Assembly: GCA_023391725.1 (NCBI GenBank)
Contig: JAEWAH010000339.1
Coordinates: 1 to 6,540 of the forward strand
Length of the DNA: 6,540 nt
Direction: 5' to 3'
Source of the DNA: Bacillota bacterium
GTDB lineage: Bacteria > Bacillota > Clostridia > Christensenellales > Aristaeellaceae
In this document: in pieces, positions 1 through 6,368 of the stretch
Position numbering within the stretch: position 1 is the stretch's first letter
Layout of the letters: every line of letters starts with the position of its first letter
The notes under the pieces: generated by a model
What the model was told of the DNA's origin: nothing
Database searches by the model: none
The model's input: only the letters and a program-made list of their open reading frames with translations
Program-made: the position numbers and the translations under genes

Positions 1-1032
1 AAAGACCCCGATCTGCGTTACCGCCAGCGGTATCTGGACATGATCGTGAACCCCAAGGTCCGCGATGTGTTCCGCATGCGCTCCAAGATCATCAATGCCA
101 TCCGTGAATTTCTCGATAATCACGGCTACCTGGAAGTGGACACCCCCGTGCTGCACACCCTGGAGGTAGGGGCAGCGGCCCGCACCTTCAAGACGCATCA
201 CAACACCCTGGATATCGATATGTTCCTGCGCGTCGAGACGGAGCTGTATTTGAAGCGGCTCATCGTGGGCGGGTTCGACCGGGTGTACGAGGTAGGCCGC
301 ATCTTCCGCAACGAGGGAATGGACGCCACCCACAATCCGGAGTTCACTTCCGTGGAGACCTACCAGGCCTACGCCGATTATAAGGAAATTATGTGCATGG
401 TGGAGGAGCTCTACGAGTTCGTGGCTCTGAAGCTGTTGGGCACCACCCAAGTGCCCTACCAAGGCGAAGTCATCGAGCTTAAAGCCCCTTGGCGCAGGCT
501 TACCATGGCCGAGGCGGTCAAGACGTACAGCGGCGAGGATTATTACACCTGGGACAGCGATGCGGCCGCCCGGGAAGTGTGCAAAAAGCGCGGCGTGTTC
601 GTAGAAAAGAATGCCGTAAAGGGCGACTGCCTGGCGGCGCTGTTTGATGAGTTTGCCGAAGACAAGCTTATCCAGCCCGTCTTCATCACTGATCATCCCG
701 TGTCCATCTCGCCCCTTGCCAAGCGCAAGGCCGACGAGCCGGATATGACCGAGCGGTTCGAATATTTCATCACCTGCCGCGAGATGGGCAACGCCTTCTC
801 CGAGCTTAACGACCCTATCGACCAGCGCAAGCGCTTCGAGGATCAGGTGGCGCTGCGAAAGACCCAGGGCATCACCGCCCAGGTGGATGAGGATTTCGTG
901 AACGCTCTGGAATATGGCCTGCCCCCCACCGGCGGTCTTGGCATCGGGCTTGATCGGCTGGTGATGCTCTTAACCGACAGCCCCTCCATCAGGGACGTGC
1001 TGCTGTTCCCAACCATGAAACCCAGGGAATAA
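1..1032 (+). CDS. lysS: Lysyl-tRNA synthetase, class II (3' part, cut by window edge)
   Basis: Charges tRNA-Lys with lysine in the cytoplasm using ATP. The frame is open from base 1, where it reads KDPDLRYRQRYLD, the usual LysRS lead-in to the catalytic domain, so the start and the N-terminal OB-fold anticodon-binding domain lie upstream; 343 residues are visible. The ATG at 40 is internal, not a start. Class II motifs appear in order: motif 1 around GYLEVDTPVLH, then GGAAARTFKTHHN-like text (here VGAAARTFKTHHN), motif 2 (VYEVGRIFRNEG followed by HNPEFTS), and motif 3 near the C-terminus (GGLGIGLDRLVML). The ending RDVLLFPTMKP is typical of bacterial LysRS, so the 3' end is intact. The next gene starts 27 bp downstream with no terminator between, which suggests co-transcription. 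Identification is secure; only the start is missing. Confidence 0.97.
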   Translation, partial: KDPDLRYRQRYLDMIVNPKVRDVFRMRSKIINAIREFLDNHGYLEVDTPVLHTLEVGAAARTFKTHHNTLDIDMFLRVETELYLKRLIVGGFDRVYEVGRIFRNEGMDATHNPEFTSVETYQAYADYKEIMCMVEELYEFVALKLLGTTQVPYQGEVIELKAPWRRLTMAEAVKTYSGEDYYTWDSDAAAREVCKKRGVFVEKNAVKGDCLAALFDEFAEDKLIQPVFITDHPVSISPLAKRKADEPDMTERFEYFITCREMGNAFSELNDPIDQRKRFEDQVALRKTQGITAQVDEDFVNALEYGLPPTGGLGIGLDRLVMLLTDSPSIRDVLLFPTMKPRE

Positions 1033-1059
1033 GTTGCCAAGCCAGAAAGGACCCTGACC

Positions 1060-1737
1060 ATGTCCATCAAAACGCCTATTACCGCCCGGGCACTGCGCAA
1101 CCATTTCACTTACGGGAGCTGGAAGTACCTGCTCCTGGTGGTTGCGGCCGTGTTCGGGTGGAACCTTATCTACACCACCACGCAATACCGCCCGCCGGAT
1201 GAAAAGAAGATCGACTTTTACGTGGCCGCCAATGCCGCCGATACCGACGCCATGAAGGCTTGGCTGGAAGCGGCGCGTATTTCCGATTTTCCCGACATGG
1301 AGCTCATCGATCCCTATATCATCCTGGAGGGGGGCGAGGATTACGCCGCCCAAATGCAGCTTTCCACGTACGTCATGGCCGGGGAAGGCGACGTTTACCT
1401 CCTGGAGGCCGACCGCTTCAAAAGCTTTGCCGCACAAGGCGCCATGCTGCCGCTGGATCAGTACGTTGCCGATGGTACAATCGAAACGCAGGGGATCGAC
1501 CTTGGCTCCGGCTATGTGACAATTGAGGAAACGGGCGAGCGCGCTTTAGTGGGCATCCCTGCGGATAGCCTCTTTGGCCTTCTCAACCATTTCAATGTGG
1601 ATTGCCGGGGAAAAGTGCTTTGCGTGACGGTTCGAAGCGGCAACGAAGCAAATGCCGTGAAGTTTGTAGATTATCTTTTGAAGCATATGCAGGAACCGGC
1701 GCCCGACTGGCTGACCGCGCCTGTCCAACAACCTTGA
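1060..1737 (+). CDS. Membrane-anchored solute-binding-like protein, uncharacterised
   Basis: A 225-residue protein of unknown function. Residues 1-20 are basic and likely cytoplasmic, and about 21-39 (from WKYLLLVVAAVFGW) form one membrane segment. The rest should be outside the cell. There is no lipobox cysteine at the segment, so it looks like a signal anchor and not a lipoprotein. Residues about 95-140 include GDVYLLEADRFKSFAAQGAM followed by LPLDQYV, which resembles the stretch in family 1 extracellular solute-binding proteins where the bound partner or hinge is built. The protein is about half the usual length of such proteins and ends in a Pro/Gln-rich tail. The start is supported by AGAAAGG at 1044-1050, 9 nt before the ATG. 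No ABC permease or ATPase gene is nearby, so a transport role is not shown. It follows lysS by 27 bp. The coding call is firm; the family link is tentative. Confidence 0.8.
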   Translation: MSIKTPITARALRNHFTYGSWKYLLLVVAAVFGWNLIYTTTQYRPPDEKKIDFYVAANAADTDAMKAWLEAARISDFPDMELIDPYIILEGGEDYAAQMQLSTYVMAGEGDVYLLEADRFKSFAAQGAMLPLDQYVADGTIETQGIDLGSGYVTIEETGERALVGIPADSLFGLLNHFNVDCRGKVLCVTVRSGNEANAVKFVDYLLKHMQEPAPDWLTAPVQQP

Positions 1738-1777
1738 CGATTGGGCGAATTTCCCTCGCACCCTTTTCCACTTGCCC

Positions 1778-1809
1778 GCATAGGAATGAAAAAAGAAAGG
1801 GCATACAGT
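1778..1809 (+). promoter_or_regulatory. Candidate forespore (sigma-F/sigma-G type) promoter of gin
   Basis: GCATA at 1778-1782 matches the GYATA -35 element of sigma-F and sigma-G promoters. After 16 nt comes GGGCATACAGT (1799-1809), which partly fits the sigma-F -10 (GG, then A at fixed spacing) and contains CATAC as in sigma-G -10 elements, though the last positions do not match. B. subtilis csfB is known to be sigma-F dependent, which makes the position sensible. No good TTGACA/TATAAT pair is visible in this gap. The call rests on short motifs and may be chance. Confidence 0.3.
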
Positions 1810-1813
1810 ATAT

Positions 1814-1853
1814 TTTTCCAGCAAACCGGTCAAACTGGAACTGGAAAACCAGT
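1814..1853 (+). promoter_or_regulatory. Compound hairpin just upstream of gin ribosome-binding site
   Basis: TTTTCCAG (1814-1821) pairs perfectly with CTGGAAAA (1841-1848). Inside it, CCGGT (1826-1830) pairs with ACTGG (1834-1838) around a CAA loop, with one G-T pair. A competing hairpin, ACTGG-AAAA-CCAGT (1840-1853), uses the same right arm and ends 3-4 nt before the GGAAGGGGG ribosome-binding stretch. No T-run follows, so it is not a normal terminator on this strand. It could tune gin translation or mRNA stability; that role is inference. Confidence 0.4.
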
Positions 1854-1870
1854 GGAAGGGGGAAATCCAA

Positions 1871-2077
1871 ATGCAAAAATGCATCCTTTGCGGTAAGGAA
1901 TACCCAGCCGGCCTGCATGTGCTGGGGTGCCTGATCTGCTTTCCGTGCGAGAAACAGCTCCTTTTGCCTGACGGCGTCCAGCGGCTTTCCGCTTCGCGGC
2001 GGCGCAGGCTGGGCCAGTGGGTGAGGACCGCGCAGATGGAAAGTCCGATGCTACATAGGTGCCGGCGCCTCTCCTGA
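1871..2077 (+). CDS. csfB: Anti-sigma-G factor Gin/CsfB-like small zinc protein
   Basis: Likely the forespore anti-sigma factor Gin (CsfB), which in B. subtilis binds sigma-G (and can bind sigma-E) to block early or misplaced activity. The 68-residue product has two CxxC pairs: C4-x2-C7 in KCILCGKEYPAGLHVLG and C23-x2-C26 in ICFPCEK, the zinc-binding layout of the Gin family, where the text between the pairs (G-[IL]-H-x-L/Y-G) is also typical. An extra Cys is at position 20. The start ATG has GGAAGGGGG at 1854-1862 upstream. Gene order supports the call: in B. subtilis csfB lies just before xpaC-yaaN-yaaO-tmk, and here the yaaO-like gene and tmk follow. The C-terminal half is rich in Arg (SASRRRRLGQWVR) and unlike the B. 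subtilis tail, so binding details may differ. It could still be another small zinc-ribbon protein. Confidence 0.78.
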   Translation: MQKCILCGKEYPAGLHVLGCLICFPCEKQLLLPDGVQRLSASRRRRLGQWVRTAQMESPMLHRCRRLS

Positions 2078-2180
2078 TGTACCGCTTTCGGTTTCAGCTT
2101 TCCAAGGCTAATAGCTGATGCTCTTGGACATGGCGGAACCGGATCATCAAGGGTTCATCACCAAAAAAGGAAGGCCATCA

Positions 2181-2208
2181 GACGCATTCTTTCGGGGATG
2201 CGTTTTTT
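2181..2208 (+). terminator. Rho-independent terminator after gin
   Basis: ACGCAT (2182-2187) pairs with ATGCGT (2198-2203). The stem can extend by T-G, C-G and T-G pairs to close a TTCG tetraloop (2191-2194). A run of six T follows at 2203-2208. It lies about 105 bp after the gin stop and would end the upstream transcript, separating gin from the decarboxylase-tmk-mnmA cluster. Confidence 0.75.
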
Positions 2209-2308
2209 GTTGCGGGTAAAAGGGATGGATCTGCGTCTTGCGATGATTTAACGTTGCGGTCTAAATTAGTTCAAGCCATTATTTTCGGCTGCATGAGATA
2301 AGCCAACC

Positions 2309-2482
2309 AAAAGCCTTCCCCTCTTTTGAGGGGAAGGTGCCGACGAAGGAGGCGGAGGAGGTGGCGTTTCCCGCCTTCCGCCATTCCCCTCCAGAGGAGG
2401 GGTGGCCCCGAGGGCCGGGTGGTTGATACGTACGCGAGGCGCCAGATGATGAGGGCCCTCCTTCCCCGCCAAACTTGCTTTT
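2309..2482. repeat. REP/MITE-like intergenic element with GC-rich hairpins
   Basis: The element is bounded by short inverted ends, AAAAGC (2309-2314) and GCTTTT (2477-2482). Inside are a perfect 10-bp hairpin CCTTCCCCTC-TTTT-GAGGGGAAGG (2314-2337); a second one with CCCCTCC-AGA-GGAGGGG (2386-2402) extended by CCA/TGG across a TT bulge; GGCCC-CGA-GGGCC (2404-2416), which shares GG with it; and the palindrome GAGGGCCCTC (2451-2460). CCTTCCCC recurs in direct orientation at 2460-2467. The left end strongly resembles the AAGCCTTCCCC...GGGGAAGG elements that occur in many copies between genes of gut Clostridia. Open frames on the minus strand across it are non-coding. Exact ends and copy number cannot be judged from one copy. 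Confidence 0.65.
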
Positions 2483-2503
2483 TCCCGTCTCCCCTAGTAC
2501 AAT
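2475..2503 (+). promoter_or_regulatory. Possible sigma-A promoter for the decarboxylase-tmk-mnmA cluster
   Basis: TTGCTT (2475-2480, 3 of 6 to TTGACA) and TACAAT (2498-2503, 5 of 6 to TATAAT) are 17 bp apart. The predicted transcript start near 2510 would leave only about a dozen bases before the ATG at 2523 and would fall in the ribosome-binding stretch, which is tight. A second weak pair, TTGCGA (2239-2244) and TAAATT (2262-2267), also 17 bp apart, would place the repeat element in the leader. Either or neither may be used. Confidence 0.35.
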
Positions 2504-2522
2504 AACTTGGAAGGTGAGAAAC

Positions 2523-3887
2523 ATGACCGCTGCCCGCCCCATGAAGGAGATGCTGGACACCCTGGCCCCGCGCGTGAGTCTTCACATGCCCGGCCACAAG
2601 GGGAAACCCCTCTTTGGGGAGGGAAACTCCTTTCAAGCGGACACGACAGAACTACCCGTCACCGACGACCTGTACGCGCCGTCCGGTGCTATCGCCAAAG
2701 CGCAATCGCTCATGGCCGATGCCGCAGGGGCGGGGCATTCGCTGATGCTTACCGGCGGCGCCACGGCGGGCATCCACGCTATGATGATGTACGCATTGCG
2801 CCCTGGGGAGACGGTCATCCTGCCCCGGAACGCACATCTGTCCGTGATCAACGCCTGCATCCTTGGAGATATTCATCCGGTTTTTGTGCCCTGCTCCATC
2901 ACGCTAGACGGCTACGCCCACGTGCCGGCGGAAAGCTTTTTGCAGGCGATCCAGGAAAGCCCCCAAGCCCGGGCGGTCCTTGTGACCAGGCTGGATTACT
3001 ACGGCGGGATGGTCCCCCTGGAACGCATCGCCAGGGCCGCCCACGATGCGGGGATGCGCCTTCTAGTGGACGAGGCCCACGGCGCGCATCTTCCCTGGAT
3101 GGAAGGGATAAAAAGCGCGGGCGCTTGCGGCGCGGATTTGTGGGTGCAGTCGGCCCATAAAACGCTCCCGGCACTCACCGGCGCCGCCTGGCTCCACCTG
3201 AAACAAGAGGAAGATGAGAATCGCGCACGGCGGATGCTTCGCATGGTCCAAACGTCAAGCCCCGGATTTTCTATTTTGAAATCTCTGGACGACGCCCGGG
3301 CCTGGATGGAAGACAACGGCAGGCAGGCGCTATTTGACCTTCAACAGCTGCTTCAGGAAATCCGTTTACAGATGCAATCCTGGGGATATCGCGACGCTCA
3401 TGAGATCTGGCGGAACCTGCCTCTTTCCTTTGACCCCACGCGGCTGGTCATTGATGCCCCTCAGGGCGGATACGCGCTGGCCCAAAGCCTGCAAAAGCAG
3501 GGCATCGATGTGGAGATGGCGGATGAGCGCCGCGTGGTGTGCATCTTTACCGTGATGGACGGGCCGGAAACGGCGGAACGGCTGTTGAGCGCGCTTTTTA
3601 GCAGCGCATGCCAGCCCAAACTTCAGCCGGATAACAAGCCAACGGCCTTCCCGCTGCCCCGGCGATTGATGCCTCTTCGGCAGGCGGCATTGTCCGATTT
3701 ACAAACAGTATCTTTTAAAGAAGCGGTAGGCCGGACCGCAGGAGCCAGCGCAGGGCTGTATCCCCCCGGCATCCCCCTGGTCACCCCGGGAGAGGAGATC
3801 ACCCCCGAAGTGGTATCTTTGATCGCTTCCGCCCCGCCAGAATCCCGCTTCGGCCTTTCAGCCGGGCAGTTCTTATGTGTGCAATGA
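2523..3887 (+). CDS. Orn/Lys/Arg decarboxylase family PLP enzyme (YaaO-like)
   Basis: A 454-residue fold-type I PLP enzyme of the Orn/Lys/Arg decarboxylase family, the short form without the N-terminal wing domain of the E. coli inducible enzymes. Family marks in order: HMPGHKGK (21-28), TGGATAGIHAM, DEAHGAH (183-189) with Asp183 expected to contact the PLP ring nitrogen, SAHKT with Lys213 as the Schiff-base lysine, and the C-terminal signature YPPGIPLVTPGE (413-424). It would decarboxylate a basic amino acid to a polyamine precursor; which one cannot be told. The ATG at 2523 is chosen over a TTG at 2475 in the same frame because GGAAGGTGAG (2509-2518) sits 4-5 nt before it and the extra 16 residues look like repeat-derived sequence. 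The fused HAD-tmk gene begins 23 bp after the stop. In B. subtilis yaaO also directly precedes tmk, so the pairing is old, though its reason is unknown. Confidence 0.9.
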   Translation: MTAARPMKEMLDTLAPRVSLHMPGHKGKPLFGEGNSFQADTTELPVTDDLYAPSGAIAKAQSLMADAAGAGHSLMLTGGATAGIHAMMMYALRPGETVILPRNAHLSVINACILGDIHPVFVPCSITLDGYAHVPAESFLQAIQESPQARAVLVTRLDYYGGMVPLERIARAAHDAGMRLLVDEAHGAHLPWMEGIKSAGACGADLWVQSAHKTLPALTGAAWLHLKQEEDENRARRMLRMVQTSSPGFSILKSLDDARAWMEDNGRQALFDLQQLLQEIRLQMQSWGYRDAHEIWRNLPLSFDPTRLVIDAPQGGYALAQSLQKQGIDVEMADERRVVCIFTVMDGPETAERLLSALFSSACQPKLQPDNKPTAFPLPRRLMPLRQAALSDLQTVSFKEAVGRTAGASAGLYPPGIPLVTPGEEITPEVVSLIASAPPESRFGLSAGQFLCVQ

Positions 3888-3910
3888 TTTTTACGGAGGC
3901 TGTAAATCAC

Positions 3911-5200
3911 ATGGCGGATTTTCCTTATGAGGCTGTTTTGTTTGACCTGGATGGAACGCTGACCCGCTCGGAAGAGGGGATCTTCAACTGTGCCCGTTAC
4001 GCCCTTCAAAAGATGGGCCGCGAGATCCCCGGGGAGGATGTGTTCCGGCGCTTCATCGGGCCGCCGCTGTATGTATCCTTTCGGGACCTGATGCATATGA
4101 ACGACGCGGAATGCCTACAGGCAATCGCCTATTATAAGGAGCGGTACGGCGATGTTGGGCTGTATGAAAACGCCGTGTACACCGGTATCCGCCCGCTTTT
4201 GAAAGCCCTCAAAAACAGGGGCGTCTACCTGGCCGTGACCACCGGCAAGCCCCAGGGGCCCACGGAGAAGATCCTCGATCACTTCGGCCTTGCGAAGTTT
4301 TTTAACGCTGTGGCAGGCACGGGAGAACTGGACAAGGATGGCGGAAAGCGTGCCCAGATTGCGCGTGTATTGCCGGAAAATTACCGCCGCGCCGTGTTGG
4401 TGGGGGACAGCCCCTATGATGTGCGCAGCGCTCATGAATCGGGGATCGATTGCATCGCCGTGACCTATGGTTACGGGACGAAAGAGGAATTGCTTGCCGA
4501 AGGTCCCACGCATCTGGCGGAATCCGTGGCAGAGCTTACCGCGCTTCTTTGCCCCGATGCCAAGCCTGAGCGGGGCTTCTTCCTCTCGGTGGAAGGGCTG
4601 GACGGCAGCGGGAAGACAACGCAGGTGAACATGCTGGAAAAGAACCTGCGCGACTATGGTTTTGACGTGCTGCGCACCCGGGAGCCCGGCGGCTGCCCTA
4701 TTTCGGAAAAGATCCGGGAAGTGGTACTGGACATTAAAAATCTTGGCATGAGCGCCACCTGCGAGGCGCTGCTCTATGCGGCCTCCCGCGCCGAGCATGT
4801 GGTCCAGGTGATCCGCCCGGCACTGGAAGCGGGAAAAGTGGTGCTGTGCGACCGGTTTGTGGATTCCAGCATCGCCTACCAGGGCGGCGGCCGGAATCTT
4901 GGTGTGAAAGAGGTGGCAGCCATCAACGCGCCGGCCATCAATGGGCTGCTCCCCGACTGCACGGTCTATCTGGATATCGGCCACAAAGAAGCCATTTCGC
5001 GAAGGCGCCGGGCGACGGATCTTGACCGTATAGAGGTCGAAGGAGACGCCTTCCACGCCCGGGTGGAAAACGCCTTCCGGGCGCTGGCAAAAGAATATGC
5101 CGCCCGGTACGTGGTGGTGGACGCCAGCCAGCTCCCCCAGAAGATCGGGGAAGAAGCCTTCGCAGAGGTGTTCCGGCGGCTTGGGGCACGGGAGGCATGA
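3911..5200 (+). CDS. tmk: Fused HAD phosphatase-thymidylate kinase
   Basis: One 429-residue frame with two enzymes. Residues about 1-213 are a HAD hydrolase of the phosphoglycolate phosphatase-like type: FDLDGT (11-16) with nucleophile Asp12 and acid Asp14, the cap region around RFIGPPL, motif II Thr at 110-111, and GDSPYD (165-170) for Mg2+. After a short linker (CPDAKPER) the thymidylate kinase (about 222-429) starts at its normal N-terminus: P-loop GLDGSGKT (229-236), TREPGG (256-261), CDRF (313-316) followed by SSIAYQG, and an Arg-rich lid (RRRRATDLDRIE). It phosphorylates dTMP to dTDP. Both halves keep their catalytic residues. The ATG at 3911 has GGAGG at 3895-3899; earlier ATGs at 3875 and 3884 overlap the previous gene and precede that site. 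No in-frame ATG with a ribosome site lies at the junction. The HAD substrate is unknown. Confidence 0.92.
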   Translation: MADFPYEAVLFDLDGTLTRSEEGIFNCARYALQKMGREIPGEDVFRRFIGPPLYVSFRDLMHMNDAECLQAIAYYKERYGDVGLYENAVYTGIRPLLKALKNRGVYLAVTTGKPQGPTEKILDHFGLAKFFNAVAGTGELDKDGGKRAQIARVLPENYRRAVLVGDSPYDVRSAHESGIDCIAVTYGYGTKEELLAEGPTHLAESVAELTALLCPDAKPERGFFLSVEGLDGSGKTTQVNMLEKNLRDYGFDVLRTREPGGCPISEKIREVVLDIKNLGMSATCEALLYAASRAEHVVQVIRPALEAGKVVLCDRFVDSSIAYQGGGRNLGVKEVAAINAPAINGLLPDCTVYLDIGHKEAISRRRRATDLDRIEVEGDAFHARVENAFRALAKEYAARYVVVDASQLPQKIGEEAFAEVFRRLGAREA

Positions 5201-5202
5201 GC

Positions 5203-6324
5203 ATGGAGCGCATCGTGGTGGGCATGTCCGGCGGCGTGGACTCCTCCGTATCGGCGCTGCTTCTAAAGCAGCAGGGCTATGATGTCGTGGGCGTGTTCAT
5301 GAAGAATTGGGAGGAGCAGGACGAGAACGGCGTTTGCACCGCGGAAGAGGACTGGCGCGACGTGCAGGCAGTTTGCGATAAAATTGGCATTCCCTACTAT
5401 GCCGTCAACTTTGCCAAGGAGTACAAGGACCGGGTCTTTTCTTATTTTTTGTCGGAATATAAGGCCGGGCGCACGCCCAATCCGGACGTGCTGTGCAACC
5501 GGGAGATCAAGTTCAAGGCATTTCTTGATTTTGCCATGAAGCTGGGGGCCGAAAAGATTGCCACCGGCCATTTTGCCAACCTGGGCACCGAGGACGGGAA
5601 ATTTCAACTCCTGCGCGGCCTGGATACGAACAAGGATCAAAGCTATTTCCTATACATGCTGGGGCAGCATCAGCTTTCACGCGCCATGTTCCCCGTGGGC
5701 AAGCTGACCAAAGCGCAAATCCGGCAGATCGCCCGGGAGGCGGGGCTGCCTGTGAGCGAGAAGAAGGATTCCACCGGAATTTGCTTTATCGGCGAACGGG
5801 ATTTCAGGGCCTTCCTGCAAACATATCTGCCTGCCCGGCCCGGTCCGATGCGCACCATGAGTGGTGAAACCGTGGGCCGGCATGAAGGGCTCATGTATTA
5901 CACCCTGGGCCAGCGCCGTGGTCTTGGCATCGGCGGCCGTGGCGATGGCCGCAGCTGGTTTGTGATCGGCAAAGACCTTCAAAACAATGTGCTTCTCGTG
6001 GCCCAGGGGGAAGATCATCCCATGCTGTACGCCACGTGCGCCACGGCTATCCAGCCTACCTGGATCGCGGGTCATCCGCCTATGGATAAGGGGGGACCCC
6101 TTATCTGTACCGCTAAGTTCCGGTACCGGCAGCCTGATCAAGAAGTGAGTGTTCTTATAGAGGAAGATCATTTGATGGTCACGGCACATGTTCCGCAGCG
6201 GGCCATCACACCTGGACAGAGCGTCGTTTTCTATCAGAACGAGGTTTGTTTGGGCGGCGCGGTGATCAAGGATGTGCTGGACAGCGGATATCAGGCGGAA
6301 ACAATCCGGCAGAAAACCGAATAA
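5203..6324 (+). CDS. mnmA: tRNA-specific 2-thiouridylase MnmA
   Basis: Makes 2-thiouridine at wobble position U34 of tRNA-Lys, -Glu and -Gln, using ATP to adenylate the base and a persulfide sulfur from a cysteine desulfurase. The 373-residue product is close to the E. coli length (368). The PP-loop SGGVDSS is at 9-15, followed by VFMKNWEEQD. The catalytic cysteines are Cys98 in TPNPDVLCNREIKF and Cys194 in STGICFIGE, and KDQSYFLYML and YTLGQRRGLGIGG are family signatures; the C-terminal beta-barrel is complete. Start choice: an ATG at 5197 overlaps the tmk stop but is only 1 nt from GGAGG (5191-5195), while the ATG at 5203 is 7 nt away and gives the usual MERIVVGMSGG beginning, so 5203 is preferred. 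It lies 2 bp after the tmk stop, which implies coupled translation. No desulfurase gene is in view. Confidence 0.96.
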   Translation: MERIVVGMSGGVDSSVSALLLKQQGYDVVGVFMKNWEEQDENGVCTAEEDWRDVQAVCDKIGIPYYAVNFAKEYKDRVFSYFLSEYKAGRTPNPDVLCNREIKFKAFLDFAMKLGAEKIATGHFANLGTEDGKFQLLRGLDTNKDQSYFLYMLGQHQLSRAMFPVGKLTKAQIRQIAREAGLPVSEKKDSTGICFIGERDFRAFLQTYLPARPGPMRTMSGETVGRHEGLMYYTLGQRRGLGIGGRGDGRSWFVIGKDLQNNVLLVAQGEDHPMLYATCATAIQPTWIAGHPPMDKGGPLICTAKFRYRQPDQEVSVLIEEDHLMVTAHVPQRAITPGQSVVFYQNEVCLGGAVIKDVLDSGYQAETIRQKTE

Positions 6325-6368
6325 TATAGGAAAGAAAGCATCAAAATATTGTGGTGATGGCGAATGAA

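Larger units (their letters stand above)
2078..2522. other. 445-bp intergenic region: terminator, repeat element, possible promoter
   Basis: No credible gene was found here. From left to right it holds two short perfect stems (TCCAAG 2101-2106 with CTTGGA 2123-2128; GAACC 2136-2140 with GGTTC 2152-2156), a hairpin with a T-run (2181-2208), about 100 bp with no clear structure, a repeat element of GC-rich hairpins (2309-2482), and a possible promoter (2475-2503). In B. subtilis the genes xpaC and yaaN occupy the equivalent place; no remnant of either could be recognised. Confidence 0.7.

Noticed and set aside
1602..1934. A 110-residue open frame on the plus strand overlapping two genes
   Set aside because: It runs out of frame through the end of the solute-binding-like gene and the start of gin, and has no domain or ribosome site.
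2078..2210. T-box or riboswitch before the decarboxylase gene
   Set aside because: No AGGGUGGNACCGCG T-box text or other known aptamer core is present, and the terminator lies over 300 bp from the next gene.
2475..2522. Upstream TTG start for the decarboxylase-like gene
   Set aside because: No ribosome site precedes it, it overlaps the repeat end and the possible promoter, and the family match begins after the ATG at 2523.
2266..2636. Open frames on the minus strand across the repeat element
   Set aside because: Their sequence is rich in Pro, Arg and Gly and comes from the hairpin repeats; such frames are commonly mis-called as genes.
3875..3910. Earlier ATG starts for the HAD-tmk gene
   Set aside because: They overlap the end of the previous gene and lie before the GGAGG site; the HAD fold begins normally from the ATG at 3911.
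4115..5056. A 313-residue open frame on the minus strand
   Set aside because: It lies wholly over the HAD-tmk gene, whose motifs are clear; the minus frame has no recognisable domain and is rich in His, Ala and Arg as expected from the complement of G+C-rich coding DNA.
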